This document shows positions 1-11,700 of a stretch of 64,000 nt of DNA, in pieces. The stretch lies in NCBI RefSeq assembly GCF_028583425.1, contig NC_072791.1, positions 12,109,868 through 12,173,867 of the forward strand. The letters are read 5' to 3'. A program made the position numbers and the translations under genes. Under the pieces are notes generated by a model. That model was not told where the DNA came from. It made no database searches and worked only from the letters and a program-made list of their open reading frames with translations. How positions within the stretch are numbered: the stretch's first letter is position 1; the number at the start of each line of letters is the position of its first letter. The stretch comes from Eublepharis macularius (lineage: Eukaryota; Chordata; Lepidosauria; Squamata; Eublepharidae).

Positions 1-1510
1 TTTAGGGAGAAATCCTGTTTGATCTTGATGTATTATATCTGTTAAGACTTTTTTCAGTCTTGTAGCTAATATTGTAGCAAATATTTTATAGTCGCAATTG
101 AGTTGAGAGAGAGGTTGATCATTCTTAATTTCCTTTGAATCCATTCCTTCTTTATGAATCAACTAGAAACAAAGCCCACTGTGCAAATAAATACAACGGG
201 CTCTAGAAAGCTGGGGCTGGGGAGGGCTGGTGGTCTGGGGAGGGCTGGCTGGCAGGCAGGGGGGTCTGGGAAGGGCTGAGAGGCAGGAGGGGTCTGGGGA
301 GGGCTGGCAGGTGCACGGGCAAGGGGGGATTGGGGAGAGCTGAGAGGCAGGAGGGGTTGGGAGGGCTGGGAGGTGGAGGGGCAAAGGGAGTTTGAGAGGC
401 TGAGAGGCAGGAGGGATCTGGGGAGGGCTGGCAGGCAGGGGTCAGGGATCGGGGCCAGGGAGGGTGGAGCAGGCAGGTTTGCTCTTCCCACCACATTCCC
501 GGCTCCAGTGTGGCTCACAGGGCAGCGGGTGCATTGCTCTCGCTCCGTTGCCCTGGCTCCACTGAGAGCGACGCACCCCGGCTCCAGCGGAGTTCATAGT
601 GTGGCGGGCGCGTCACTCTTGCCCCATCACCCCAGCGCCACCAGGGCTTGCAGACACATCGCTCTTACTGCACCACCCTACCCTTCCAGTCTTCCTACCC
701 ATGCAGGCACACCAGGATACAATGTAAGTCGTCGGAAACCCGCTGACACAATTATGTTATAGGACGAGATGGTAGCTTCCATCCAAGATTCAGGTAGGGA
801 TGCTTCTTCTATCGCTGTACTAATCATATTCTTATAAGGTAGAAGAATAACATCTTCTAATGCTTTGTAGTATTCTGCTGGTATTCCATCCATACCAGGA
901 GCTTTCCCATTATTTTGCTTTTGTATAGCCTCTGTTATTTCCATCACTGTAACTGGATCATTAAGGCATTTCTTATTTTCCTCCGACAGTTTGGGCAACT
1001 CTTGCTTTTGTAAATACTGTTTTTGATCCTCTCTTAATATTTCCATTTTCCCATATAGTTGTTTATAGAAGGTTTCCACAATTTTCTTTAGTTCCTCCTT
1101 TTGAGCATTCTTTCTCTTAGTATACAGGGCATGAATCAGTCTCTTTTCCCTTTCCTTTCTGAGTTTATAGGCTAGCTAATGCCCTGGTTTATTTGCATGT
1201 TCAAAATAATTTTGTTTGGCAAATTTAACATTTTTAGCTGTTTCTTCATCTAGTAACAAATTTATTTGATTCCTAATCCTAATATTGCTTTTTAAATTTG
1301 CATTCGAAGGATCCCTTTTTAAATCGTTTTCATTCTTTCTCCAACATTTTCATTATCTCTTAATATCGTTGCCTCTTCTCTCGTCTCCGTTTGGCCCCAA
1401 ATCTGATCACCAATCCTCTAAAATATACTTTATTCGCATCTCAAACAATTTTCATATTCGTTTCAGAATTTATATTTTGCTGGAAATACTGCTTCATTTC
1501 TTCCTTTACT
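1..1510 (-). mobile_element. L1 LINE fragment (ORF2 linker and RT start)
   Basis: Translated on the minus strand, 678-1079 gives L1 ORF2 sequence with the motif NGKAPGMDGIPAEYYKAL, and 1-162 continues with IFATILATRLKK and DQTGFLP from the reverse transcriptase. Bases near 1140-1190 give an EHANKPG linker motif. The element is interrupted by the Helitron-like insert at 163-764: joining the flanks restores the L1 order 'ATIS...LIHKEGMDSKEIKN'. It has in-frame stops and is a dead 5'-truncated or window-truncated copy. The right limit near 1510 is approximate and is set by the start of the sequence shared with 32.6 kb. Confidence 0.85.
163..764 (-). mobile_element. Helitron-like non-autonomous element
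   Basis: On the minus strand the insert begins TCCTATAACATAATTG and ends TTTCTAG followed by T. The terminal CTAG is preceded by a hairpin-capable pair, AGCCC...GGGCT, separated by about 18 bases. These are Helitron hallmarks (5' TC, 3' hairpin plus CTRR, no target duplication). It sits cleanly inside L1 ORF2. The interior (about 215-480) is a G-rich degenerate repeat of GGGCTGGGAGG-like units, which creates long open frames of no coding value. Family assignment rests on the ends only. Confidence 0.6.
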
Positions 1511-1802
1511 TCTCTGCTTCTCCAGAGAACCTAACGGAGTCAACTAAAAGATTAAGCGTTATTAATTAAACTTCCAGCATAAAAAACCCAGCCAGAGTAT
1601 AAAAACATAGATCCTTGAAGGACAACAAATAAGGCTTTGTAGACTGAAAGCAACTGATCAAGATAGTATTCACAGATCAACTTCTTTACTTTAAAAGATG
1701 GCCTTCAAAAACCTCATTTTTACTTGGTTTACAAAGCTCTTTCAACTTGTAATCATATTTAGAGTTCTTGTCTGCACAGTTAGTGGAAAGATGCGAAAGA
1801 AA

Positions 1803-1988
1803 TCAGTGAGCTGAGGCCCTGAAAGGATTAAAATTCCTTGTCTTTGGCCACTCCATGGCTTCCATGGAGAAGTCAAGCTGCTGTTGAAATATTCTCCAGT
1901 TTTCTGCTGCATGATTTGAGAGATCCAGCACCTCTAGGACTTGCAGTTGCTCAGTTCTGCTCCCGTTCTGCTCTTTGTAAATATACAC
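1803..1988 (-). mobile_element. Gag-like retroelement fossil (copy A)
   Basis: The minus-strand translation contains LDLSNHAAENWRIFQQQL, which resembles the start of Gag in Ty3/gypsy-type retrotransposons ('ENW..F...'). A better-preserved paralogous piece lies at 32805-33065, so the insertion predates the duplication. It is a short, broken fossil with no recognisable ends. The assignment is tentative, because only the first part of a Gag-like domain is visible. Confidence 0.35.
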
Positions 1989-2374
1989 CCAACTCCTGGT
2001 CCCCTGTAATATTCTCTACCTAATTGAAGGAATCTTTAGTTTATGCTTTAGCACTGCTTTTACTAAGCAGTGTGGAATCTTTTTCCTTGCTGTGCGGAAG
2101 CTCCTCTTCACTTACCCCATCTAGCTTTTAATTTTCAAACACTCTTGATTCCTGGGTATTCCTTGAGCTGTCATGAGTCACAGGTCACCTCTTTACATTC
2201 AGGTATCCATTTATATATACATATTTATGTATGTATACACATACAGAGAGAGAGTCCAACAGATCAAACTTCTCTTTATAGGAGATCATAGATCAAGCAC
2301 CTGCCTTGATAGAAGAATCTGACAGAAGGAAGGTGATCCACTGGTGCAGTTGGAGGCTGTCTGGAGAGGAGGGG

Positions 2375-2791
2375 ATGATGAGGGGAAAGCTGGCCTCAAT
2401 TAATCCGGAAGTAAGAAAAGGCTCTGTTGTCACCAAGGCTGGGAGCAGACGGGAAATGCAGGAAGGAACCTTACAGAGGAGCTTGGGGGAGGATTTTTCC
2501 CCTCCAGATGTGCAGCATCAGCAATTCCAGCACTTCTGTTACCAGGAGGCCGAAGGGCCCCGAAAGGTCTGCAGCGAACTCCACCGCCTTTGCCTCCAGT
2601 GGCTGAAGCCAGAAAGGCACAGCAAGAAGGAGATCCTGGACCTAGTGATACTCGATCGATTCCTGACCATCCTACCCCCAGAGATGGAGAACTGGGTCAG
2701 GGAATGCGGGCCAGAGAGCAGTTCCCAGGCAGTGGCCCTGGCAGAAGGGTTCCTCCTGAGCCACGCAGATGACAAGAATCCAGACCAGGAG
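2375..2791 (+). CDS. Exon 1 of gene A: SCAN domain
   Basis: The translation contains the SCAN core: [56 protein letters not shown] and [10 protein letters not shown]. The exon ends GAC CAG GAG followed by GTAAGA, giving a phase 0 donor at 2792. SCAN is a leucine-rich all-helical dimerisation domain. No leading exon or promoter was identified upstream. Confidence 0.9.
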
Positions 2792-5700
2792 GTAAGAGGG
2801 AGTCCTCTAGGTAGCATATGGGGAACAGGATATGTTCACAGATATCCTCAAACTCTATACCGATGGCCCCCAACTTTTGTAGACCTCCCTCCTCCCTCAC
2901 CTTAAAACAGTTTCTCCTTTGTGGGATCCCCACTTCTCTTTCAGGTACAGGAATGGACCGAGCGTTACCCTGGAGCAGCTTTTCTGGGTAAGATCAAAAG
3001 GGCTGTTGTACCCACTCAATGGCCTCTGGGCATAGGTGGGCTGCTTTTATTCCCCAGACCTCAGTCTAGTGTGGGAAAGATGCTCACTCGAGCGTCTCAG
3101 TTTAAAAATATCCATTTTGGGAAACAAAAATCTAGAATCGATTTGAAATTGCGACAAGCTAATTGAAAGAATAGTGGTTTAGGCCATACTTATATACAAT
3201 TATAATATACTAGCTTGATACCCATGCTTGGCTACAGTATTTAACTACTTTAAATCCAGTTATGGGAATGTAACAGTTTCCTTTACCTGATTTTTCCTCA
3301 GAACACAGAGTTCCACAGCTGACAAATCACAGAGAGGGGGTGCAAGTAGGCAAGAACCTGCCAACCACACAGGAAAGCCAGGCCCCACAGGGAGACTGAC
3401 AACTCTAGTGAATTTTTTACGGGAAGACTGGGAGGTGCATTTTACCTCAGGACACATTCAATGACTCCCTAAAGCAACTACATACTGTTTAGAATGTGGG
3501 GGCTGAGGTTTAATCAGGCCGCATATGCAAATGACCTGTATTCCAAATGTCTGGGGGGGGGAAGAGTTGTGGAACGTTGTGAGCCCCAATCAGCCTGCAT
3601 AGGCAAATGACCTTGAAAGGCTGGCCCAACCAGGGAAGAGTGGCCAAGCCTGGCAGTGGGGGGGGGGCACAAGCAGGCAGCAGCCTGTCAGTCACACTGG
3701 GAAGCTGAATCCCTTTGGGAAAACACATTTTAGCCCTTTTTACCCCCTTCACAGGCAAATTGCTTAAAATCCCTTCTTAGTGGGTGTTTACATCATGAAA
3801 GGAATGGTCTCCTCAAATTTCATGTATCTGGGTCCAGGGGTTTGGGCTGGGCGTTGATGTGTCAGTCAGGACACTTGTCTTTATATATATAGATTTGCGT
3901 ATGGGTTACATGGTTAACCAGTCAGATAATCACTTGGTAAAAATTCCAGTAGGTTTGTGGTTATGCATAAAGAAAATATGACAAAAACATTTCCAATCCA
4001 CTTCACTTCTGGTGTCAGGACGTTAAGAACCAAGCTGCCTCCAAATGCAAAAAATGTATGTTAAAATTGGGAAGATAATGTTTGGGGCTAAGAAGAAGAG
4101 AAAGAAAACTTATCAGCCTTGAGGAGATCTTATACAGGAGTAACATAGTTGTTCTGGGGGACTTCGGCATCCATCCAAAGGCTACTTTGTCAGGAGCAGT
4201 TCCGGATTTTTAGCCTCTATGACAACCATGGGCCAGCCTCAGGTAATAAGAGGCCGCACACACTGCACTGGACACATGCTTGATGTGGTGTTTAGCTCTG
4301 GGCAGGAGGAGAGTGATTTAATGTTTGGGGACTGAAGACAGGCCCGTTGTCATGGACAGGTCACTACTTGCTGGGATTTAGGCTTACAGGGATACCAAGA
4401 CTGCATAGACTCTGTTGTGCCCACGTTCTAAAGAAGCTTACATGGGATGCAGAATTTCTCAATCGACCAGTCTGAAATGTTCCATTCTCAAGCAAGGTGA
4501 TAGAACAGGTGGGGGTGGAGAAGTGCAAGCTTTCCTGGATAAGTCAAATTGTTTAGCCCTTTTCCAGTCTGGTTTTTGGCTTGATCATGGGACTGAAACA
4601 GCCTTGGTGTCCCTGGAGGATAACCTGTGCCAGGAAATAGACAGAAGAAGCACCGCCCAGCAAAGTCGGCAGTGGTACTTCACCCATAGCAAGCCTGCCC
4701 TTTCCCCTATGTGCCTGTCTTGAGCACATGCAAAGCAATTCTTAGGTATGGTAGCTGCGATTTGATCAGTGTGTTCAGAGCTGCTTCTACCTTGCATTTC
4801 AGAGTTCTTCATTCTGTGAATTCTGTACCATTGAAGAATCAGGCCTGTATTTGTCTATGATAACTCTAACAAGATTGGATTTTGCAAATGGAGGGAATCA
4901 AAACATCATGCTAAATAAAGTTGTGGTTGTGACTATGAACCAAGCAAGGGAGTCCCTCCCCCCCCCACAAGTAGCTGAAATGCTAAATAATTGAAAAATT
5001 TGAATGTCTTCCAATTACCTTTTCATCCTTCCAGGCAAGGCCTTGAAACCAACAATAAATACTTTGCCAACTCTTCATGGCAGAAATAAAGCAAGTTCTA
5101 CATGGCCAGAGCAGGTAAGTGTGGAACTGCAAATCAGTATCCCAGGTGCCTCCGTGCACCATGCACCCCACCCTAGTCCAGAGAGAACTCCTCGTTCTCT
5201 TTGCCTTGGTTGCTTTCTCCGCCATTCACTAGAAGGAAAATGGAAAGGTCTGATGGAAGTTTGGATAATGCAAGCAAGCATCTAATTACAGCCATTTTGG
5301 CTGATCCTCATAAGGGGAAGATTTCTACCTGAGAGAACAGAGAGGTTTCTTTTTTCCCCTTTTCAGGGTCCAGTGACCTTTGAGGAGGTGTCTGTTCATT
5401 TCACTGAGGAGGAGTGGGCTCTACTGGTTGCGGAAGAAAGAAGCCTTCACAAGGAAGTCATGGAGGAGAATTTTCAGAATGTGGCCTCTCTGGGTAAGGA
5501 CCCCCTTTACTTCACAGAAGCTGTAGGCAGAAATCGCTCCTTCAAGGACTCTTGTAGGGTCCTTCCAACTCTGAATAGGTGAGCGGGGTGGCTCCACATG
5601 CAGGCAGAGGAGGGATTTCTGCATATCTAGTGGATTTCCCAAGTATTTGTGTGTAAGCTAAAATATTGGTTTGCAAACGAAGAGGAACGCTACTTGCAAA

Positions 5701-8700
5701 CATAATATTATTTGGACTTATATATGGCCCTTCCTGCACATTTTAGGAAGTACAAAAGGGCATTTCCTTGCTTCTTGTCTCCTGTTGGGCATGATGGGGG
5801 TACCAGGGTGGAAAGGGGGGGCAAAGGAATGAATTGGGGTCATTCCACTGTGTTCGTTCTACGGACTCCAGCGTAGGCTTTGCCACAGTCAACCTATGGA
5901 ATCGTGGAATCGGAACAGACCTTCAAAGTCATTTAGTCCAATTTCCTGAACAATTCCCCCCCCTGCCCCCCACATTCCAGTGACCTCTGTTCCATGCCCA
6001 GAATTTGGCAAGAGTTGCTGGTCTCCTGATGGGGGTGGGGGGATCCCCAGCTCCCAGCCTCTGCCCCCCTACTTACCTAGCCAGCCCAAGGAAAAGATGT
6101 AGGAATAATCTGCTCCCTGTGCAGTGATATCGCTTCTACAATTGACCATGTCAGTATCCTTAGCCAAACTGGTCTGGGGAAGATCGCTATTTGACCCCAA
6201 AGTGGGAATCGACATTACCCTGGGCGTGTAAGAAGGGGCCCCAAGAACTAAGCACTGATGTAACCCTTCCTGCTCTCTGCCTCATGATCTGCTGAAGTTC
6301 ACAGAATTAGAATTGCTGCAAGATAGACATCTAGCCTCTGCTTAAAAACCTCCAAAGGAGAGCACACCACCTCCCAAGGAAGCCTGTTCCACTGAGAGAC
6401 CACTCTGACTTTCCTGATGTTTAGCCAAAAACTCTTTTGTTTTAATTTGAACATGTTGGTTCTGGTCTGACCTTCTGGGGCAGTGGAAAACAACTCTGCG
6501 CTGTCCTCTATATGGCAGCCCTTCAAGTACTTGAAGATGGTTATCATATCACCTCTAAGTGTCTCCTCTCCAGGCTAAACATACCAAGTTCCTTCAACCT
6601 TTTTTCATAGGACTTGGTCTTCAGACCTCTCACCATCTTCGCTGTCCTCCTCTGGACACGTTCCATCTTGTCTATATCCTTCTTAAACTGTGGTACCCAA
6701 AACTGGTCACAATACTCTAGGTGATGTCTAACCAGAGCAGAGTAGAATGATACCATCACTTTACATGATCTGGACACTCCACTTGACACTCTTCTCCAAG
6801 AGGATGAGGAACCATTAACAGGCACTCTTGGGGTGCGATCTGTCAACGAATTACTAACGAATAGGATCCAAACCATATTTTACTAACTTGTCAACAAGGA
6901 TATTATGTGGAACCTTATCAAAAGCCTTACTGAAATCAAGATAAACTGTCTACAGCCTTCCCGTGATCCAGCAAGGTAGTAACTTTGTCAAAAAATGAGA
7001 TAAGGTTAGTCTGACATAACTTGTTCTTGAAAAACCCATGCTGGCTCTTAGTAATCCCAGCCATCCTTTCTAAATGCTCAAGGACTGACTGATGATTTGT
7101 GCTAAAACTTTTCTAGGTATAGACGTCAAGTTGATGGGTTAGTAGTTACCCAGTAGTTTCCCCCTTTTGAAGATGGGGACAACATTTGCCCGCCTCTGCT
7201 CTTCTGGCACCTCGCCTATTCTCCAAGAATTCTCAAAAATAGTGGGCATCTGCGAGTTCTTTTAGTACCCTCACATGTAATTCATCTGTCCCTGAAGTCT
7301 TAGTTTCATTTAAAGAAAGTTGGTATTTATGGACTACCCCTACGCCGATCCTGAGATATAACTCCCTTCTATCATTATGTGTTATGTTATTGTCATGTTG
7401 AGCACCATGTCCCTCGCAGGAGAAGACAGAGGGAAGGTAGGATTTGAGCAATTCTGCCCACCTTTCATTGCCTGTTACAATTTCACTTTCCTGTTCCTTC
7501 AGTGGGCATGTTCTTGCTTTTTTTCTTACTTGAACAAAAGCAAAGATCCTTTTTTGTTTTTTTTAGCCTCTCTTGCTAACCTAAGCTTATACTGAGCTTT
7601 AGCTTTTCTAACACACTCCTACAAACATTAGTTATTTATATTCATCCTTGGTTATAAGGCCCTCCTTCCATTCTTAAATGAGTGTTTTATTTCTCAACTC
7701 ATTAGAAAGCTGTTTATGGAGCCACCTTAGCTCTTCTTCAGGCTCCTCCCATTTTCCTATATTTATTTATTTTATTTTTTTTCGATTTATATTCCGCCCT
7801 CCCCACACCAGCAGGCTCAGAGCAGAATGTCTCACTGCATTCAGCTTTTCCTTTCTTCTCTCTGCATTCAGCTTTTCCTTTCTTCTCACTGCATTCAGCT
7901 TTTCCTTTCTTCTCACTGCATTCAGCTTTTCCTTTCCCCAAGACTGTGAATTCCAAAATTACATGGTCACTGCCCATCCAGGGTGCCCACTACTTTCTCC
8001 TTGTCAACCAGTTCTTCCCTGTTGATGAGAATCAGGTCCAAAATAGCAGATCCCCTTCTTTTCCTCTCCACTTCCTGAAAATTGAAGTTGTCAGCAAGAC
8101 AAGTCAGGAGTTTATTTGATCTTTCAATTTTAGCAGAGTTAGACTTCCAACAGATATCTAGCTAATTGAAATCTCCCATGACTACTATGTCCCCCCGCCC
8201 CTTTGAGAACTTTGTAATTTGTTGTAGGAGTGTCCCATCCAAGTCCTCTGCCTGGCTTGGTGGTCTATAGCAGATCCCCACCATGACATCACTATTATTT
8301 TTTACTCCTTTTATTTTTATCCAGAGACTCTCAACTGAACTTCTATGCTCAGATACATGTGTTTCCTCACAAGTATGTACCTCCTTTACATATAATGCTA
8401 CTCCCCCCCCTTCCTTATTTGTCTATCCCTTTTGAACAAGTTGTATGCAGGAAAGGGTGTGTTAGAGCCTTGAAGAACAAACCATAAAACCCTGTATCTG
8501 AGCAGGTGAAGTTTTGGTCTGTGTCAAATATTTTGCCTGCTTAATTCTTGTGTGTCAAGCTCCTTTTAAAAAGGCGGTAGGATGGAGGAAAATGCTGTTG
8601 TGAGCCCCCTCAAGGAATGGTAGGATCAACAACATTCTGAATAGAAAATCGAACATCTGCCCCAGATGTCCTGGAACGTGCCTTCGGAGCTGTGACTGGA

Positions 8701-11700
8701 TGGTTGAAGCAGAGTCGGCTGAGATTGAATCCCTTGAAGACGGAGGTCCTGCATGTGGGTCTAGGGTCCATGGGTGTGGGACTCCGGCTCCCTGCTCTCG
8801 ATGGAGCACTACTTACGCTGGTGTCGAAAGTGAGGAGCCTGGGGGTGGTCCTGGATGCTTCCTTGTCTATGGAGGCACAGGTTGCAGCGGTTGTTAGATC
8901 CTCTTTCTTCTATCTAAGACAGGCTCGACAACTTGTCCCCTACCTATCGACCCATGACCTCACAACAGTGATCCAGGCAACGGTCACCTCCAGATTAGAC
9001 TACTGCAACTCACTCTACGCAGGGCTTCCCTTGGGCTTGATCCGGAAACTGCAGCTGGTTCAGAATGCAGCTGCATGGGTGGTTGCCGGAGCACCAGTTA
9101 TGGCTCATGTAACACCTATCCTCCGTCAGCTGCACTAGTTACCGGTTGAGTACCAGGTCTGGTTCAAGGTTTTGGTGTTGACCTATAAAGCCCTATGCAG
9201 ACTGGGCCCAGCATACCTTCGGGACCGCCTCTCCCCATATGTTCCCCGGAGGTCACTTCGATCAGCCACTAAGAACTTGCTGATGGTCCCTGGCCCCAGG
9301 GAGGTCCGCCTGGCCTCTACCAGAGCCAGGGCCTTCTCAGTTCTGGCTCCGACCTGGTGGAACTCTCTGTCTGAGGAAACAGGCCCGGCAGGATTTGTTA
9401 TCTTTCCGCCGGGCCTGCAAGACGGAGATGTTCCACCGGGCATTTGGTGGGGGCTAGGCTGTCCTCTCGCTGGCCATACCACTGAAGACCTTCCACCACC
9501 CATGCAGGACAATGCTGCATTTTAATATTTAATATTCGTCACCCGCCAATTTTAATGGTTTTTTATACGATGTTTTAATGTTTTTATAATGTTTTTACTG
9601 TTTTTAATTTGTTGTCAAACTGCCCTGAGCGCGTCTGACGGGGAGGGCGGTCTAAAAATGTAATTAATTAATTAAATAAATAAATAAATAAATAATTTTC
9701 GGATCCTTAGTAGGAACTGAAGGTTTGGAGGATCCATCAACTCTTCCCCCCCCCCCCCCGCCACAAGGAATACAGGGTGTCTTTTAAGGGAGAGGAGTCC
9801 TTAGTGGACCTTTCTCAGGGCTGCCTTAAATGGTGTCAGACTGGGATGCTGGATCCTGCATGCCTTTGGAGGGAGCTGAGATCCTGTACCATGGTGGTTC
9901 TGTCTGGGCCAGGGTTTACCTTCCTTGTGCTGGAGTGCCCTGCTCCCTTCTCTGTTCTGCAGCACCAGTGGGATCAGCAGACAGAGACTTCTGGATCCAA
10001 GCACTAGCCTTCTCCCCTCTTACGGTTCAGAAAAATCAAATGCATAATTAGAGAACTGAAAGTTCCAATGGTGATGGGAGTGGATGAATTCTTAAAGGTT
10101 AGCTACTGGGCTGCAGCTGTAGTGAAAGATGATACTGGCGGAGAATCTTTCACAGACAATGGCATTGTCAGTTCAACTAACCCTGGTTAATATTGCAAAG
10201 CAGAAGGAGGAAGTGGTAAACCACTTCTGCTAATCTCTTACCTTGAAGACAATCCAAAATGAATAAAGATATAGTGCTGGAAGAGAGGACCCCCAGGTCA
10301 AATGGGGAAGAGCCATGGCCAAGTACGAATAGCACTATTCTTAATGATTGGACGGGATTAGAGCGAACAGAAGTCCAGTTGCGGATGTGAATAGTTGCAA
10401 AAGGACACACACAATAGGAACATGGAATGTGAGAATTATGCAGCCAGGTATGCTAGAAATAGTAAAACAAGAAATGGAACGTTTAAACATTGCAATCCTG
10501 GGTGTGAGTGAACTAACGTGGACTGACTCAGGACATTTTCAGTCAGAAAACGAAAGTGTTTTATTGTGGAAATGAAAAACTAAAAAAAAATGGTGTTGCC
10601 CTAATACTGATGTGAGACATAGCACAAGCAGTCAAGAGCTACAATGCAAAGTCTACCGAGTAATATCAATCAGACTTCAGGGAAAGCCTGCTAACATAAC
10701 CATCATTCAAGTTTATGCTCCAACTACAGTTGCTGAGGAGGAAGAAATTGAAGTTTCATGCAAGTGTCCAAGAAGAAATTGTTCGTACACCTAAATAAGA
10801 TATGCTGATAATCATAGGTGGCTGGAATGCAAAAGTAGGAGATAAAGCAGAATCAAACATAGTTGGAAAATTTGGACTAGGATCACAAAATGAAGCAGGA
10901 AAGTGGCTTCTAGAATTTTGTGAAGCCAACAACCTGTTCATTGCTAATACATACTTCAGGCAACCAAAAAGACGATTGTATACATGGAAATCACCAGATG
11001 ACTAATACAGAAACCAAATAGATTACATAATTGGAAGCAGAAGCTGGAGAAGTTCTATTCTCTCTACTAAAACAGGACCAAGAGCTGATTGCGATACAGA
11101 TCATAAGTTGCTAATATCAAAAATTAGAAACAAAGCTGAAGAGAAACACTAAAAGAATCATAGTGCCAAAAATACTCCTGAAGAAATAAATAATATTCCT
11201 GAAGAATTTATAAACAAGGAACATATGTGCAATACTAAGTTTAATTGATCGTGAGCCAGAAGAAATATGGGCTGAAACAAGAGATATTATCAAGGAAGAA
11301 TGTGGAAAGACTAGGTTGGAGATAACTTGATGGCACATCACACACACACTCCTGTAGCCGAAAGAACAGAGAAGCCTAATTGTATGATTGAAGAAACTCT
11401 TAAAATTGTTAAAGATGGATGAGAAGCAAAAACAAAAGGTGACAGAAATAGGGTCAAAATACTAAATGCAGCTTTCAGCGACATGCATGCATAGACAAAG
11501 AAACCTATTATAATAAATAGTGCAAAGAAACAGAAGACAACAACAAAAAAGGAAGAACGAGATCTGTTCTAAAAGATTCGAGAAATCAAAGGGAAATTCA
11601 AGCCACGGCTTGGGATACTGAAAGATCAACATGGAAATACAGTATCCAATCAGGACAAAATAAAGGAAAGTTGGAAACAATACACAAAAGTTGGAAACAA

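Larger units (their letters stand above)
5893..8440 (-). mobile_element. CR1 LINE, 5'-truncated, copy A only
   Basis: The minus-strand 3' UTR begins at about 5893 (ATGGAATCGTGGAATCGG on +). Upstream of it the ORF2 C-terminus is read at 6299-6876: [18 protein letters not shown], then [13 protein letters not shown] and FKYLKGC. RT and endonuclease-side sequence continues to about 8440 in broken frames. Copy B has no CR1 at the corresponding intron position (about 39720-40200), so it was inserted after the duplication. About 2.5 kb of the roughly 4.5-kb element is present. Confidence 0.85.

Noticed and set aside
159-762. Long Pro/Leu-rich open frames on both strands
   Set aside because: They come from the G-rich degenerate repeat inside the Helitron-like insert; there is no domain and all frames are similarly open.
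2306-2374. Upstream in-frame ATG at 2306 as the start of gene A
   Set aside because: Copy B lacks an equivalent upstream start in frame; the ATG shared by both paralogues (2375/2378 and 34414) is preferred.
7678-8025. 115-codon repetitive Phe/Ser frame and its minus-strand partner
   Set aside because: It is the product of the 27-bp tandem repeat within a CR1.
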